The notes below the pieces were generated by a model. The model did no database searches. It had not been told where the DNA came from and saw nothing but the letters and a program-made list of their open reading frames with translations. From the NCBI GenBank assembly GCA_016708905.1, contig JADJEV010000003.1, forward strand, positions 1,364,001 to 1,428,000: a stretch of 64,000 nucleotides of DNA, given 5' to 3'. The translations under genes and the position numbers were made by a program. Position 1 is the stretch's first letter. Each line of letters opens with the position of its first letter. Source of the stretch: Candidatus Methylophosphatis roskildensis. GTDB taxonomy: Bacteria > Pseudomonadota > Gammaproteobacteria > Burkholderiales > Rhodocyclaceae. Positions 29,958-39,126 of this stretch are shown here, one piece after another.

Positions 29958-29982
29958 AGTGCGGGCTGCCCGGCTTTTTTTT
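29957..29982 (+). terminator. Terminator after the exporter/cytochrome operon
   Basis: An imperfect stem (CGGG-CTG-CCCG core extended by AAGT/GCTT with one bulge) overlaps the cytochrome gene stop and is followed by eight T residues. It fits an intrinsic terminator for the 24.1-30.0 kb operon. Confidence 0.6.
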
Positions 29983-30049
29983 CCCGGGTGATGCAACGGA
30001 TGTGCGTCCCGGTCAGCACCGCTCTGTCTCGTTCCGGAGGGTCCGTTCG

Positions 30050-32493
30050 CTACTTGCCGCCCTGCTTGATTGCCAGCACGGCCTGGTTGCGCAGGGTGCG
30101 CAGGAGGCCGAGTTCCTTGTCGGAAATCACGATATCGCCGGCATTCGGCGCATCGGCGTAGATCATCGCCACCGGCTGGCCGCGCAGCACCAGCGGAAAC
30201 ACCGCGAAGGTCCTGGCGCCGAGGGCGTCGCGATGCCAGCGTGGGAGACGCTCGGCGATCTTCGGGTCGTTGGCATCGGAAATCAGCATGTCGGCACCGC
30301 GCGCAAGCGACACCGAGAAGATGTTGCCGGTATCTCCCAGATCGAACCTGAAACATTTGATCGTTTGTTCGATGCGCGGACCGAAACCGAAGCGCGCGGT
30401 CATGCTTTTGGTGCGCGCATCACGAATGCAAAACAACACGTGATCGAAACCCATCGCGCGATACATGGTCTCGAGGATCATGCGCAGCAGGTCATTGAGC
30501 GAGAAGTCCTCGACCAGCGAGGCGCTGATGTCCTGGATGCCCGCTGCGAGCACCGATTCCGCCCGGGGTTCGGCCGCGGCCGTCGCGATCGATGCATCGC
30601 TCGCCGTCACGTCGGTTTCAGTATTCGCCGCCATGGTCGGTTCGAGCAAGGTGGCGGCGGCCAGCGCGGTCCCGATGCCTGCCGGCGGCTCGTTGGAGGT
30701 TGACGTAGCGGATTCACCGCTCGCGATTTCCCGTTGCAACAGTTTGCCGAACTGGGACTGCATGACGTTGAGCCGCGCAATCGCGCAGAACTCCGCGGTC
30801 TCGTTCAATGCGCACTGCACCGCGCTGCGAAACTGCGTGTCGGTCACGCGGATCGCCGCGCCGTAGCGTTTGCGCAGCCGCTGGATCTGCTGCTCGAAGT
30901 CATGACCCTCGCCCGCTTCGAGCGCAGCGCAGGCCTCGTTGGAGAATCCGGCGATCGCACGCAGGACTTCTTCGCGCGTCTTGGCGGGGCGCAGAGGACC
31001 CTCGCCGAGATGACGCAGCCCATTCACGATAGTCTCGGGAAACCCCCAGACGCGCGCCACACCGATGCCCAGTTCCTGATAACTCATGCCGAGCACGCGG
31101 ATCGACGCCGACTCTTCCGACAGCCGGGCGCTGCTGATCACGCGACGTACTTCGTCGGCTTCCTCGGCCAGGTAGTACTGGGCGAGGAAGCGTCCGAGGT
31201 TGCGCATCATCGAACAGATATAGGCCTCTTCGGTTTCCCGAAGCGCCAGCCGGCCGGCGATCTCGCGGGCCATCGCGCCGCTGAAGCTGGCGCGCAGGAA
31301 CTCCTCCTTGAGCAGCGCGGCATTGGTCTGGTTCTGCACATGCTCGACGAGGATCAGCGAAATCGCGATGTCGCGTATTGTGTTGAAGCCGAGCACCACG
31401 ATTGCCCGCGACACCGTGCTGATGCTGCCACCGCCGGCCTGGCGGTAGTAGGCCGAATTGACCAGACGCAGGATGCGGTTGGTCAGCGCGAAGTCCTTGA
31501 CGATGGAATTCGACAGCGTGTTGATGCTGTCACGATCCGATGAGGTCAGGCGGTTGATCGCGCGGATGGATTCGGACAATGCCGGGAAATCGCCCTTGTG
31601 CTGCATTCGCCGCAGCAGGAAGTCGAGCACGCCCTTGCCGCGGCCCGCCGCGTCCGCCGTAACGAGCCCGGCCTCGGGAGCCAGATAGGCTTGCAGGCTG
31701 TGCAGCATCTGGGCGGCGGAATCGTAGCGCAGCGCAGGGTCGAGCGCGGTCGCACGCGAAACGATGTGCGGAGCTTCTCGTCGATCGTGGCCGTGCTGTC
31801 GAGCGACAGACAGATCTTGCCGCTGACGATGTTCTGCATGGTGACGATCGCGCTGCCACCCGCCACGGCGCGCTCGCCGCTGACCATCTCGTAGAGGATC
31901 AGACCGACCGCGAACAGATCGGAGCGGAATGTGTACTCGCGCGACTGGATGTATTCGGGCGCCATGTAGGCCGGCGTGCCGGCCAGCGCACCGGCCTCCT
32001 GCGGCACGTCGGCGAGGCGCGTCGCGATGCCGAAATCCATTACCCGCGGCTCGCCCGCGCCGCTGATCAGGATGTTCGATGGCTTGAGGTCGCGATGGAC
32101 GATGCCGTGCCGGTGCGCTTCATCGATTGCGCCGAGCACGCCGCAGACGGTTTCCACCGCCCGCGCAGTCGCCATGGCACCCTGTTGCGCGACCAGTTGC
32201 GCGAGCGTCGGTCCTTCGACGTATTCGAACACCAGGTACGCATCGCCGTGCTGCTCGCCGGCCTCGAAGATCGGCACGATGTTGGGATGGCGCAGATTGC
32301 TGACCGCGCGCGCCTCCAGCAGCAGCGCGTCGCCCTGCTCGGGCGCGGCATCGGAAAAGCGCAGCGTCTTGATCGCGACTTCGCGTTCGAGATGCGGATC
32401 CCAGGCGAGGAATACCGCGCTCTGCGCACCCTCGCCGAGCAGGCGGCGAATCTCGAATCGCCCGATCGACTGCACTTGCTCCCGGCGCCCCAT
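30050..32493 (-). pseudogene. Ser/Thr protein kinase-HDOD-GAF regulator, interrupted by a frameshift
   Basis: The kinase part starts at MGRREQVQSIGRFEIRRLLG (32493, after GGGAGGGCGGGGC). It has the Gly-rich loop GEGAQSAVF, the lysine in EVAIKTLRF, the catalytic loop HRDLKPSN and DFGIATRL. Near 31770 the frame breaks: the kinase frame ends IDEKL, then turns to nonsense, while the conserved kinase tail ATALDPALRYDSAAQM continues in another frame. One missing base around 31765-31772 explains it. The downstream frame encodes an HDOD domain (about 190 residues) and a C-terminal GAF domain (LLRMILETMYRAMGFDHVLF...). The intact product would be about 814 aa and would combine phosphorylation with signal sensing. 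It may be a true pseudogene, a sequence error or a rare programmed shift. Confidence 0.8.
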
Positions 32494-32681
32494 GCCCCGC
32501 CCTCCCCAGTCGATGATCGCGCACGCCGACCGGCCGGCGAAACATGCGATGCCGATCGTCACCCGATCATTACGGCTTGACGGAATGGCAGCTTTAGCCG
32601 GGGGCTGCGACGATCGAGGGGAGTGCCGGTGCCGTGATCGCCAGTCACCTGCGCGGCGAATCACCGCACCGGCAATACGGA

Positions 32682-32780
32682 CATGCCCTGCAGGCCGCAT
32701 GGAATGGCGATCTGCAGGCATCCACAGCGGCAACCCATATGGCATCCGGCTCGCGGGCCAGCGTGCCAATCGCTGCCGCC
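32682..32780. repeat. Dispersed palindromic repeat, copy A
   Basis: The left arm (CCGCATGGAATGGCG at 32695-32709, followed by ATCTGCAGGC) closely matches copy B at 36.5 kb, including the preceding CCCTGCAG. The right arm (GCCAATCGCTGCC near 32765-32777) is degenerate. The 445-bp gap 32494-32938 holds this element and the decarboxylase promoter but no gene. Confidence 0.6.
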
Positions 32781-32852
32781 CGGCGACGGACTCGGCCATC
32801 GGCCGATCGCGCGGATGACCAGCCGGCGGCCTGCGGCGGTTCTCCGCGGCAG

Positions 32853-32880
32853 TTGACCGGTGCCGATTTTGCGGCATACT
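32853..32880 (+). promoter_or_regulatory. Promoter of the decarboxylase operon
   Basis: TTGACC (32853-32858) and CATACT (32875-32880) are 16 bp apart, ending 58 bp before the carboxyltransferase ATG, which is preceded by GGCAGGAG. Confidence 0.6.
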
Positions 32881-32938
32881 GCGTGACTTCTGCGCGGCCC
32901 GGGCCGCGCCCATCGACAACGAGGCAGGAGTCTCGAGC

Positions 32939-34492
32939 ATGCCGATCTCACCCGAATTAATCGAAAGACTCAAGACCCACCGCGCAGCAGTACTCGTTGG
33001 CGGCGGTGCCGACAAGATCAAGGAGCGTCACGCCAAGGGCCTGCTCTCGGCGCGCGAGCGGCTTGAGGTTCTGTTCCAGCCCGGCACGTTTCAGGAATTC
33101 GGGATGCACGTGCAACACACCGGCACCCATTTCGGCCTAACCAAGAAGAGCTTCCCGGCGGACGGTGTGATCACCGGCACCGGTTACGTCAATGGCGAGC
33201 AGGTCGCCGCCGTCAGCCAGGATTTCACTGTCGGCGCGGGCACGCTCGGCAACGCGCACGCCCAGAAGATCGTGCGCCTGATGCAGTTTGCGCTGAAGAA
33301 CGGTTTGCCGATCGTCGCCTTCAAGGACTCGGGCGGCGCCCGCATCCAGGAGGGCGTCGATGCCCTTTCCGGCTACGGCGAGGTCTTCTACCACAACGTG
33401 CTGTCCTCCGGGGTAGTGCCGCAGATCGCGCTGGTGCTCGGTCCTTGCGCCGGTGGCGCTGCCTACTCGCCGGCGCTGATGGACTTCATCATCATGGCGC
33501 GCCAGAACGCCCACATGTTCATCACCGGCCCCGAGGTCATCAAGGCCGTGACCGGCCGCACCACCAGCATGGACGAGGTCGGCAGCGCCGAGATGCACAG
33601 CACGGTGAGCGGCAATGTGCACTTCGTCGCCGATGACGACCGCCATGCGATCCGCATCGCCCAGCAGTTGCTGTCCTACCTGCCGGCCAACAATACCGAG
33701 GATCCGCCGCATCGGCTCGACGGCGACATCGTGCTCGACCGCGACGAGGCAATGAACCAGTTGATCCCCGGGGATTCATCGGACCCGATGGACGTGCGTC
33801 AGATCATCGCGCACATCGTCGACGGGGGCGAACTGCTCGAGGTGCAGGCCGGCTGGGCGCGCAACATCATCGTCGGCTTCGCCCGCATCGAAGGCGCGGT
33901 GGTCGGCCTGATCGCCAACCAGCCGACCGAGCTGGCCGGCGCGCTCAATATCGACGCGGCCGACAAGGGCGCGCGCTTCATCCGCTTCTGCAATGTATTC
34001 AACGTTCCGCTGGTCACGCTGGTGGACGTTCCCGGCTTTCTGCCCGGCATCGAACAGGAGCGCGGCGGAATCATCCGCCACGGCGCCAAATTGCTGTTCG
34101 CCTACGCCTCGTGCACCACGCCCAAGCTCACCGTGATCCTGCGCAAGGCTTACGGCGGTTCCTACCTCGCGATGTGCAGCCAGGAGATGGGGGCGGACTT
34201 CGTCTTTGCCTGGCCGACCGCCGAGATCGCCGTGATGGGTGCCGAAGGTGCGGTCAATCTGCTCTACCGCAAGGAATTGTCGGAGGCGCCCGATCGGCGT
34301 GCCAAGTTGACGGAACTCGCCGCGAAGTACCGCGCCGAGTTCGCCTCGCCCTACCTGTCGGCCGGGCGCGGCTATATCACCGACGTCATCGATCCGGCGG
34401 AGACCCGCTCGATGCTCGCGCTCGCACTGCGCAAGACCTTGCACAAGCGCGAGCTGCGTCCGGCCAAGAAGCACGGCAACGTGCCGCTCTGA
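32939..34492 (+). CDS. mmdA: Acyl-CoA carboxyltransferase subunit of a Na+-pump decarboxylase (methylmalonyl-CoA decarboxylase alpha-like)
   Basis: The 517-aa protein is a biotin-dependent carboxyltransferase of the PccB/MmdA family. It has both crotonase-like halves: FKDSGGARIQEGVDALSGYG and GPCAGGAAYSPALMDFIIM in the first, VDVPGFLPGIEQERGGIIRHGAK and KAYGGSYLAMCS in the second. With a biotin carrier and an OadB-type subunit downstream it should move CO2 from an acyl-CoA (methylmalonyl-CoA is the best guess by length and operon) to biotin. PccB in an acyl-CoA carboxylase would look similar, but the adjacent membrane pump subunit favours decarboxylation. Cytoplasmic, membrane-associated. Confidence 0.88.
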   Translation: MPISPELIERLKTHRAAVLVGGGADKIKERHAKGLLSARERLEVLFQPGTFQEFGMHVQHTGTHFGLTKKSFPADGVITGTGYVNGEQVAAVSQDFTVGAGTLGNAHAQKIVRLMQFALKNGLPIVAFKDSGGARIQEGVDALSGYGEVFYHNVLSSGVVPQIALVLGPCAGGAAYSPALMDFIIMARQNAHMFITGPEVIKAVTGRTTSMDEVGSAEMHSTVSGNVHFVADDDRHAIRIAQQLLSYLPANNTEDPPHRLDGDIVLDRDEAMNQLIPGDSSDPMDVRQIIAHIVDGGELLEVQAGWARNIIVGFARIEGAVVGLIANQPTELAGALNIDAADKGARFIRFCNVFNVPLVTLVDVPGFLPGIEQERGGIIRHGAKLLFAYASCTTPKLTVILRKAYGGSYLAMCSQEMGADFVFAWPTAEIAVMGAEGAVNLLYRKELSEAPDRRAKLTELAAKYRAEFASPYLSAGRGYITDVIDPAETRSMLALALRKTLHKRELRPAKKHGNVPL

Positions 34493-34513
34493 CGGACCGG
34501 AGCGGAGAGCACG

Positions 34514-34855
34514 ATGTCATCAATCTGGGTCACAGCGCTGTGGATGTACGGGCTCGCCATCGTCGTGTCGTTGGCTGTGGCCGTCGTCATCAAGGTGATC
34601 GTCGTTGCGCTCGGCGCGGTCGAACGCAGGGCAGCGGTTGCGCCGGCGCCGGTAGCGACGCCAGCGGCCGTCGGTCCCGCGAGCGACGGAGGGCCCGGCG
34701 AGCACGTGGCGGCGATCACCGCGGCAATCTATGCGCTGATCGGCGAACACCGGATTCTGCACATCCATGACGCGCACCGGCACGATGGATGGGTCGCCGA
34801 AGGGCGGCTGGCCCACCATCATTCGCACGCGGTCGATCATCATCCGAGAAGATAG
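34514..34855 (+). CDS. Small OadG/MmdD-like membrane subunit of the decarboxylase
   Basis: The 113-aa protein has a single N-terminal transmembrane helix (ALWMYGLAIVVSLAVAVVIKVIVVAL), an Ala/Pro-rich stretch and a His-rich C-terminus (HRHDGWVAEGRLAHHHSHAVDHH). This matches gamma/delta subunits of Na+-translocating decarboxylases, which anchor the complex and may bind zinc through the C-terminal histidines. It lies between the carboxyltransferase (21 bp) and biotin carrier (18 bp) genes. Assignment rests on topology and position more than sequence identity. Confidence 0.7.
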   Translation: MSSIWVTALWMYGLAIVVSLAVAVVIKVIVVALGAVERRAAVAPAPVATPAAVGPASDGGPGEHVAAITAAIYALIGEHRILHIHDAHRHDGWVAEGRLAHHHSHAVDHHPRR

Positions 34856-34873
34856 CCAGGGAGTCGGACAAAA

Positions 34874-35278
34874 ATGGAAAAGAAATTCCGCATCACGGTG
34901 GACGGCAACCCCTACGTGGTGACCGTCGAGGACATCAGCGAGGGCGCCAGCCTGCTCTACCCGGAACCGGGCAGCATGACGGTGCCGACCGCCAAGGCGG
35001 CACCAGCCGCCTCGGCAGCGCCGGCACCAAAGGCCGCTGCGGCGCCGGCCCGCGGACCAGCCGGTGACGGGGACGTGGTCAGCTCACTGGCCGGGGTGGT
35101 CGAATCGGTCGCGGTCAGCGTGGGGCAGAGCGTGGCCCAGGGCGACAAGGTGGCGACGGTCGAGGCGATGAAGATGAAAACGCCGATCATCGCCCACCGC
35201 GCCGGCAAGGTCGCCTCGATCGCGGTCAAGCCCGGCGATCCCGTCGAACCCGGTCAGACGCTGCTGGTACTCGGCTGA
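34874..35278 (+). CDS. Biotin carboxyl carrier subunit of the decarboxylase
   Basis: The 134-aa protein has an N-terminal docking segment (MEKKFRITVDGNPYVVTVED), an Ala/Pro-rich flexible linker (about residues 38-60) and a C-terminal biotinyl domain with the biotinylation motif VEAMKMKTPI, whose second Lys of MKM is the attachment site. It carries carboxyl groups from the carboxyltransferase to the membrane beta subunit. MmdC-like by size and order. Confidence 0.92.
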   Translation: MEKKFRITVDGNPYVVTVEDISEGASLLYPEPGSMTVPTAKAAPAASAAPAPKAAAAPARGPAGDGDVVSSLAGVVESVAVSVGQSVAQGDKVATVEAMKMKTPIIAHRAGKVASIAVKPGDPVEPGQTLLVLG

Positions 35279-35288
35279 GCCCGGCGCC

Positions 35289-36497
35289 GTGGAAAACATT
35301 CATCTGCTCGACATCTTCCAGGGTCTGGCGACCCTGATGGCCTCCGAGCCGAAGATCTTTTACGGCCGCATCGGTCTGATCCTGCTCGGCTTTCTGCTGA
35401 TCTATCTGGGCAAGAAAGGCGTGCTCGAAGCCCTGCTGATGATCCCGATGGGTCTGGGCATGGCGTCGGTCAATGCGGGGGTGATGTTTTTCGAGGCCGG
35501 CAAACCCGGCACCCTGTTTGTCGACCCGCTGGTGACCGGCACCGACGCCACCATGAACATCCTGCAGATCGACTGGCTGCAGCCGATCTACACCTTCATG
35601 TTCAGCAACGGCCTGATCGCCTGTCTGGTCTTCATGGGCATCGGCGTCCTGCTCGATGTCGGCTTCGTCATGGCGCGGCCGTTCCAGAGCATGATTATTG
35701 CGCTGTTCGCCGAACTGGGTACGATTCTCACGCTGCCGATCGCGGTGTCGATGGGTATGGCCCCGAATGAGGCCGCCTCGGTCGCGATGATCGGCGGCGC
35801 CGACGGCCCGATGGTGCTGTTCACCTCGCTGATCCTGGCCAAGGATTTGTTCGTGCCGATCACCGTGGTTGGCTACCTGTACCTCGGGCTGACTTACGGC
35901 GGCTATCCCTATCTGATCAAGCTGCTGATTCCGGCGCGACTGCGCGCGATCCCGATGCCGCTGGAGAAGAATCAGCGAAAGATCACGTCCGGGCAGAAGC
36001 TGGTGTTCGCGGTGCTGGCCTGTACCCTGCTCTGCCTGCTGTTCCCGGTGGCCGCCCCGCTGTTCTTCTCGCTCTTCATCGGTGTCGCGGTACGCGAGAG
36101 CGGACTGGTGAATTTCCAGTCCATGCTCAGCGAGACCGTGCTCTACGGCGCGACTTTCTTCCTCGGGTTGACCCTCGGCATCCTCTGCGAAGCCAACACG
36201 ATTCTCAGTCCCGTGGTGCTCAAGCTGCTGCTGCTGGGCATCCTCGCACTGACCTTCAGTGCGATCGGCGGCATCATCGGCGGTTACGTCCTGTACTTCT
36301 GGTATGGCGGCAAGTACAACCCGATGATCGGCGTGGCCGGCGTCAGTTGCGTGCCGACGACGGCCAAGATCGTTCAGAAGATGGCCACGCAAGCCAACCC
36401 GGGTGTCGTCCTGATGCCGCATGCGCTGGGTGCGAGCATCAGCGGCGTGATCACCTCGGCGATCCTGACCGGCATCTTCGTCGCAGTCCTGCGCTGA
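35289..36497 (+). CDS. Na+-translocating decarboxylase beta subunit (OadB/MmdB/GcdB family)
   Basis: The 402-aa polytopic membrane protein decarboxylates carboxybiotin and couples this to Na+ export. It starts at GTG (MENIHLLDIFQGLATLMASEP), 10 bp after the biotin carrier gene. The conserved region MIGGADGPMVLFTSLILA contains the Asp essential in OadB, and the C-terminal VAGVSCVPTTAKIVQKMA is a second signature. With the three upstream genes it completes a Na+-pump operon that would convert free energy of decarboxylation to a sodium gradient. Confidence 0.95.
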   Translation: MENIHLLDIFQGLATLMASEPKIFYGRIGLILLGFLLIYLGKKGVLEALLMIPMGLGMASVNAGVMFFEAGKPGTLFVDPLVTGTDATMNILQIDWLQPIYTFMFSNGLIACLVFMGIGVLLDVGFVMARPFQSMIIALFAELGTILTLPIAVSMGMAPNEAASVAMIGGADGPMVLFTSLILAKDLFVPITVVGYLYLGLTYGGYPYLIKLLIPARLRAIPMPLEKNQRKITSGQKLVFAVLACTLLCLLFPVAAPLFFSLFIGVAVRESGLVNFQSMLSETVLYGATFFLGLTLGILCEANTILSPVVLKLLLLGILALTFSAIGGIIGGYVLYFWYGGKYNPMIGVAGVSCVPTTAKIVQKMATQANPGVVLMPHALGASISGVITSAILTGIFVAVLR

Positions 36498-36542
36498 AGC
36501 CGCGGTTCCTGTCCGCGCCTTCTCCGCATTATTGCCCATAGG

Positions 36543-36662
36543 CATAGCCCTGCAGAGCGCATGAATAGGCGATCTGCAGGCAGGCCAGCCTGAGAGGTCC
36601 GGCTGGTGCGGCACACCGGCATGCCATAGCGCAGAGCGCCAATCCATGCGGGTCTCAGGCAA
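36543..36662. repeat. Dispersed palindromic repeat, copy B
   Basis: Two inverted arms, GCGCATGAATAGGCG (36557-36571) and CGCCAATCCATGCGG (36637-36651), are about 65 bp apart. The flanks CCCTGCAG and ATCTGCAGGC on the left arm are shared with copy A. It lies in the 218-bp gap between the convergent decarboxylase beta gene and icd. Confidence 0.7.
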
Positions 36663-36715
36663 GGCGGTGGCAACCCCTCTGCGCAAGCGGAGGGGCCGCG
36701 AGCGAGCGGCCCTTG

Positions 36716-37744
36716 TCAGCCGTTCTTGATCCGACCGACGATTGCGTCGGTGAACTGCCTGGTGTTGGCATTGCCGCCGAGATCGCCGGTGCGCACATTG
36801 TCGGCATTGAGCGTGCTGCTGATGGCGTCGCGCAGCCGGTCGCCGAGGTCCTTCATCTTGACGTGATCGAGCATCATCGCGGCGGCCAGCATCAGCGCGA
36901 TCGGGTTAGCGATACCCTTGCCGGTGATGTCGGGCGCCGAACCGTGCACCGCCTCGAAGATGGCCGCCTTCTCGCCGATGTTGCCGCCGGGTGCCATGCC
37001 GAGGCCGCCGACCAGGCCGGCGATCAGATCCGACAGGATGTCGCCGAACAGGTTGGTGGTGACCAGGGTATCGAACTGCCACGGGTTCATCACCAGCTTC
37101 ATCGCGCAGGCGTCGATGATCACGTCGTTCATCTCGATCTTGCCTTTGTACTTTTCTTCGTAGATCTGGTAGGCCGTCTCGAGGAAGATGCCGGTCAGCG
37201 CCTTCATGATGTTGGCCTTATGCACCACGGTGATCTTCTTGCGGCCGTGGGCGATTGCGTATTCAAAGGCGTATTCGAGAATGTTCTTCGATCCCCTGCG
37301 GGTATTCACGCCGGTGGCGATGGCCACCGCATGCGGGTCGCCGTCGATCGGGATGAAGTGCTCGTAGCCCATATAGAGCCCTTCGACGTTCTCGCGCAGC
37401 AACACGAGGTCGATGTTGTCGTAGCGCCCGCCCGGAATCAGTGTCTTCACCGGACGCACATTGGCGTAGAGCTTGAACTCTTCGCGCAGGCGCACGTTGG
37501 ACGAACGGTAGCCGCCGCCCACCGGCGTTTCCAGCGGGCCCTTGAGCGCGAGCCGGGTCTTGCGGATGCTGTCGAGCGTGGCGCCAGGCAACGGGTCGCC
37601 CGCGGCCTTGACGCCGCCCATGCCGGCCACCGCCGACTCCCACTCGAACGGCGCGCCGAGCGCATCGAGCGCAGCCAGCGTGGCGTCCATGATCTCCGGG
37701 CCAATGCCGTCGCCGGCGATCAGGGTAGCGGGTATGCGTGTCAT
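36716..37744 (-). CDS. NAD-type isocitrate dehydrogenase (isocitrate/isopropylmalate dehydrogenase family)
   Basis: The 342-aa protein starts at MTRIPATLIAGDGIGPEIMDATLAAL after GGAG. It has the substrate signature GGGYRSSNVRLREEF, the catalytic region RENVEGLYMGYEH, Lys in TVVHKANIMK, and metal-binding Asp residues in FGDILSDL. The size and sequence fit the short NAD-dependent isocitrate dehydrogenases common in Rhodocyclales, making 2-oxoglutarate, CO2 and NADH. Isopropylmalate dehydrogenase is less likely because RENVEGLY is IDH-like. Its ATG overlaps the stop of a 67-codon ORF (ATGA). Confidence 0.88.
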   Translation of the reverse strand: MTRIPATLIAGDGIGPEIMDATLAALDALGAPFEWESAVAGMGGVKAAGDPLPGATLDSIRKTRLALKGPLETPVGGGYRSSNVRLREEFKLYANVRPVKTLIPGGRYDNIDLVLLRENVEGLYMGYEHFIPIDGDPHAVAIATGVNTRRGSKNILEYAFEYAIAHGRKKITVVHKANIMKALTGIFLETAYQIYEEKYKGKIEMNDVIIDACAMKLVMNPWQFDTLVTTNLFGDILSDLIAGLVGGLGMAPGGNIGEKAAIFEAVHGSAPDITGKGIANPIALMLAAAMMLDHVKMKDLGDRLRDAISSTLNADNVRTGDLGGNANTRQFTDAIVGRIKNG

Positions 37745-37944
37745 TCGATATCTCCGTGTAAAGTGTTCAGACTGCCTGGATGTTCGCCCCGGCGCTTGTC
37801 CCCGGGGCGAAGGTGGGTGGCCGCCGCGCCTCGCGCAAGCATCGCTCGCACGCAACTGGCCGGCGGCTCGTCGGATTCGGATTCTGCCAAGTCTCCAAAC
37901 ATCTCCGCAAGCCGCTTGCTGCCGCTCGCTCGCCTGCTGTGCAT
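37741..37944 (-). CDS. 67-aa hypothetical protein coupled between dnaQ and icd
   Basis: This short frame is fixed at both ends by overlapping codons: its ATG overlaps the dnaQ stop (TGATG at 37942-37946) and its TGA overlaps the icd ATG (ATGA at 37741-37744). The product starts MHSRRASGSKRLAEMFGDL, continues AESESDEPPASCVRAMLARG and ends HPGSLNTLHGDIE. It is hydrophilic, with a basic head, an acidic middle and no membrane segment. I do not recognise it. The double overlap, which fills the gap exactly, is the main evidence for translation. Confidence 0.5.
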   Translation of the reverse strand: MHSRRASGSKRLAEMFGDLAESESDEPPASCVRAMLARGAAATHLRPGDKRRGEHPGSLNTLHGDIE

Positions 37945-38651
37945 CAGGCGCTCAGTGCGCCGGGCCGCCAGATACAGCGGCCCTTGCTTTCGGTGGTGAT
38001 GTCGTCGAGCAACTTCTCGTGCGCGGCAAGTTCCTCGTCGGTGGCGCGCAGCACGCGCAACGGCATGCGCTCGCCTACCATGCCGTGCGCATCGGCTGCG
38101 TCGCGCGGCGAATCGAGATCCATCACCAGGGTTTCCTGCCCGCGCGTCATCATCAGGTAGACCTCGGCGAGCAGTTCCGCGTCGAGCAGTGCGCCGTGCA
38201 GCGTGCGGCCGGAATTGTCCACCGCGTAGCGATCGCACAGCACGTCGAGCGAGGCGCGCTTGCCCGGATTCAACTCCTTGGCGAGCTTCAGGGTATCGAC
38301 CACGCCGCCGCACAGTTCCCCGATCAGCGCCAGCCCCGCCAGGCCGAACTCGTTGTCGAGGAAGCCGATGTCGAAGGCTGCATTGTGGATCACCAGTTCG
38401 GCATCGCGGATGGTGTCGATCAATTCGCCGGCAATCTCTGCGAATCTCGGCATGTCGGCAAGAAACTCGGCCGTGATGCCATGAACCGCCTGGGCACCCG
38501 GGTCGATCTCGCGGCCGGGATTGAGGTAGCAGTGGAAGCGCCGGCCCGTCAGCTTGCGACCGACGATTTCGACGCAGCCGATCTCGATGACGCGGTGCCC
38601 CTGCTGCCATTCGAGGCCGGTGGTTTCGGTGTCGAGCACAATCTGTCGCAT
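37944..38651 (-). CDS. dnaQ: DNA polymerase III epsilon subunit (proofreading exonuclease)
   Basis: The 235-aa 3'-5' exonuclease starts MRQIVLDTETTGLEWQQGHR; DTET is the ExoI motif. HNAAFDIGFLDNEF is ExoII, and the HGALLDAELLAEVYL region is ExoIII with the catalytic His. It removes misincorporated bases during replication. The rnhA-dnaQ pairing (4 bp apart here) is a well-known arrangement. An ATG 38 codons upstream would run into rnhA and is not preferred. Confidence 0.95.
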   Translation of the reverse strand: MRQIVLDTETTGLEWQQGHRVIEIGCVEIVGRKLTGRRFHCYLNPGREIDPGAQAVHGITAEFLADMPRFAEIAGELIDTIRDAELVIHNAAFDIGFLDNEFGLAGLALIGELCGGVVDTLKLAKELNPGKRASLDVLCDRYAVDNSGRTLHGALLDAELLAEVYLMMTRGQETLVMDLDSPRDAADAHGMVGERMPLRVLRATDEELAAHEKLLDDITTESKGRCIWRPGALSA

Positions 38652-38655
38652 GATC

Positions 38656-39126
38656 CTATGTCGTGTGGTTGCCACGCAGTGATTCGATGCCGCGCCGGGC
38701 GAGCTCGTCGGCGCGTTCGTTCTCCGGATGTCCGGCGTGCCCCCTGACCCAGCACCAATCGACATCGTGCTGGGCAGCCAGTTCGTCGAGCTCGCGCCAC
38801 AAGTCGACGTTTTTCACCGGCGCCTTCGCGGCGGTTTTCCAGCCGCGCGCCTTCCAGCCGCCTATCCACTCGCTGATGCCTTTCTGCACGTACTGCGAGT
38901 CAGTCCATACCCGAGCGCGGACCGGTCGCTTGAGCGCCGCGAGCGCGCGGATCACCGCGGTCAACTCCATGCGGTTGTTGGTGGTTTGCGGCTCGCCGCC
39001 GAACAATTCGCGTTCCTTGCCGCCGGCTCGCAGGATCGCGCCCCAGCCGCCCGGGCCCGGATTGCCGCTGCAGGCGCCGTCGGTGAAAATCTCGACTTCG
39101 AGGTCGCTGCCGGCGTTTTTGTTCAT
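38656..39126 (-). CDS. rnhA: Ribonuclease HI
   Basis: It degrades the RNA strand of RNA-DNA hybrids. The 156-aa protein starts [30 protein letters not shown]. The catalytic carboxylates are visible: Asp in FTDGACSGN, Glu in [10 protein letters not shown], Asp in VWTDSQYV and Asp in NERADELA. Its ATG overlaps the methyltransferase stop by 4 bp, and dnaQ follows. Confidence 0.96.
   Translation of the reverse strand: MNKNAGSDLEVEIFTDGACSGNPGPGGWGAILRAGGKERELFGGEPQTTNNRMELTAVIRALAALKRPVRARVWTDSQYVQKGISEWIGGWKARGWKTAAKAPVKNVDLWRELDELAAQHDVDWCWVRGHAGHPENERADELARRGIESLRGNHTT

Noticed and set aside
37783..37811. Hairpin with GC stem near the icd start, first read as a dnaQ terminator
   Set aside because: It lies inside the 67-codon coupled ORF, lacks a U-tract, and would break the coupling of dnaQ to icd.
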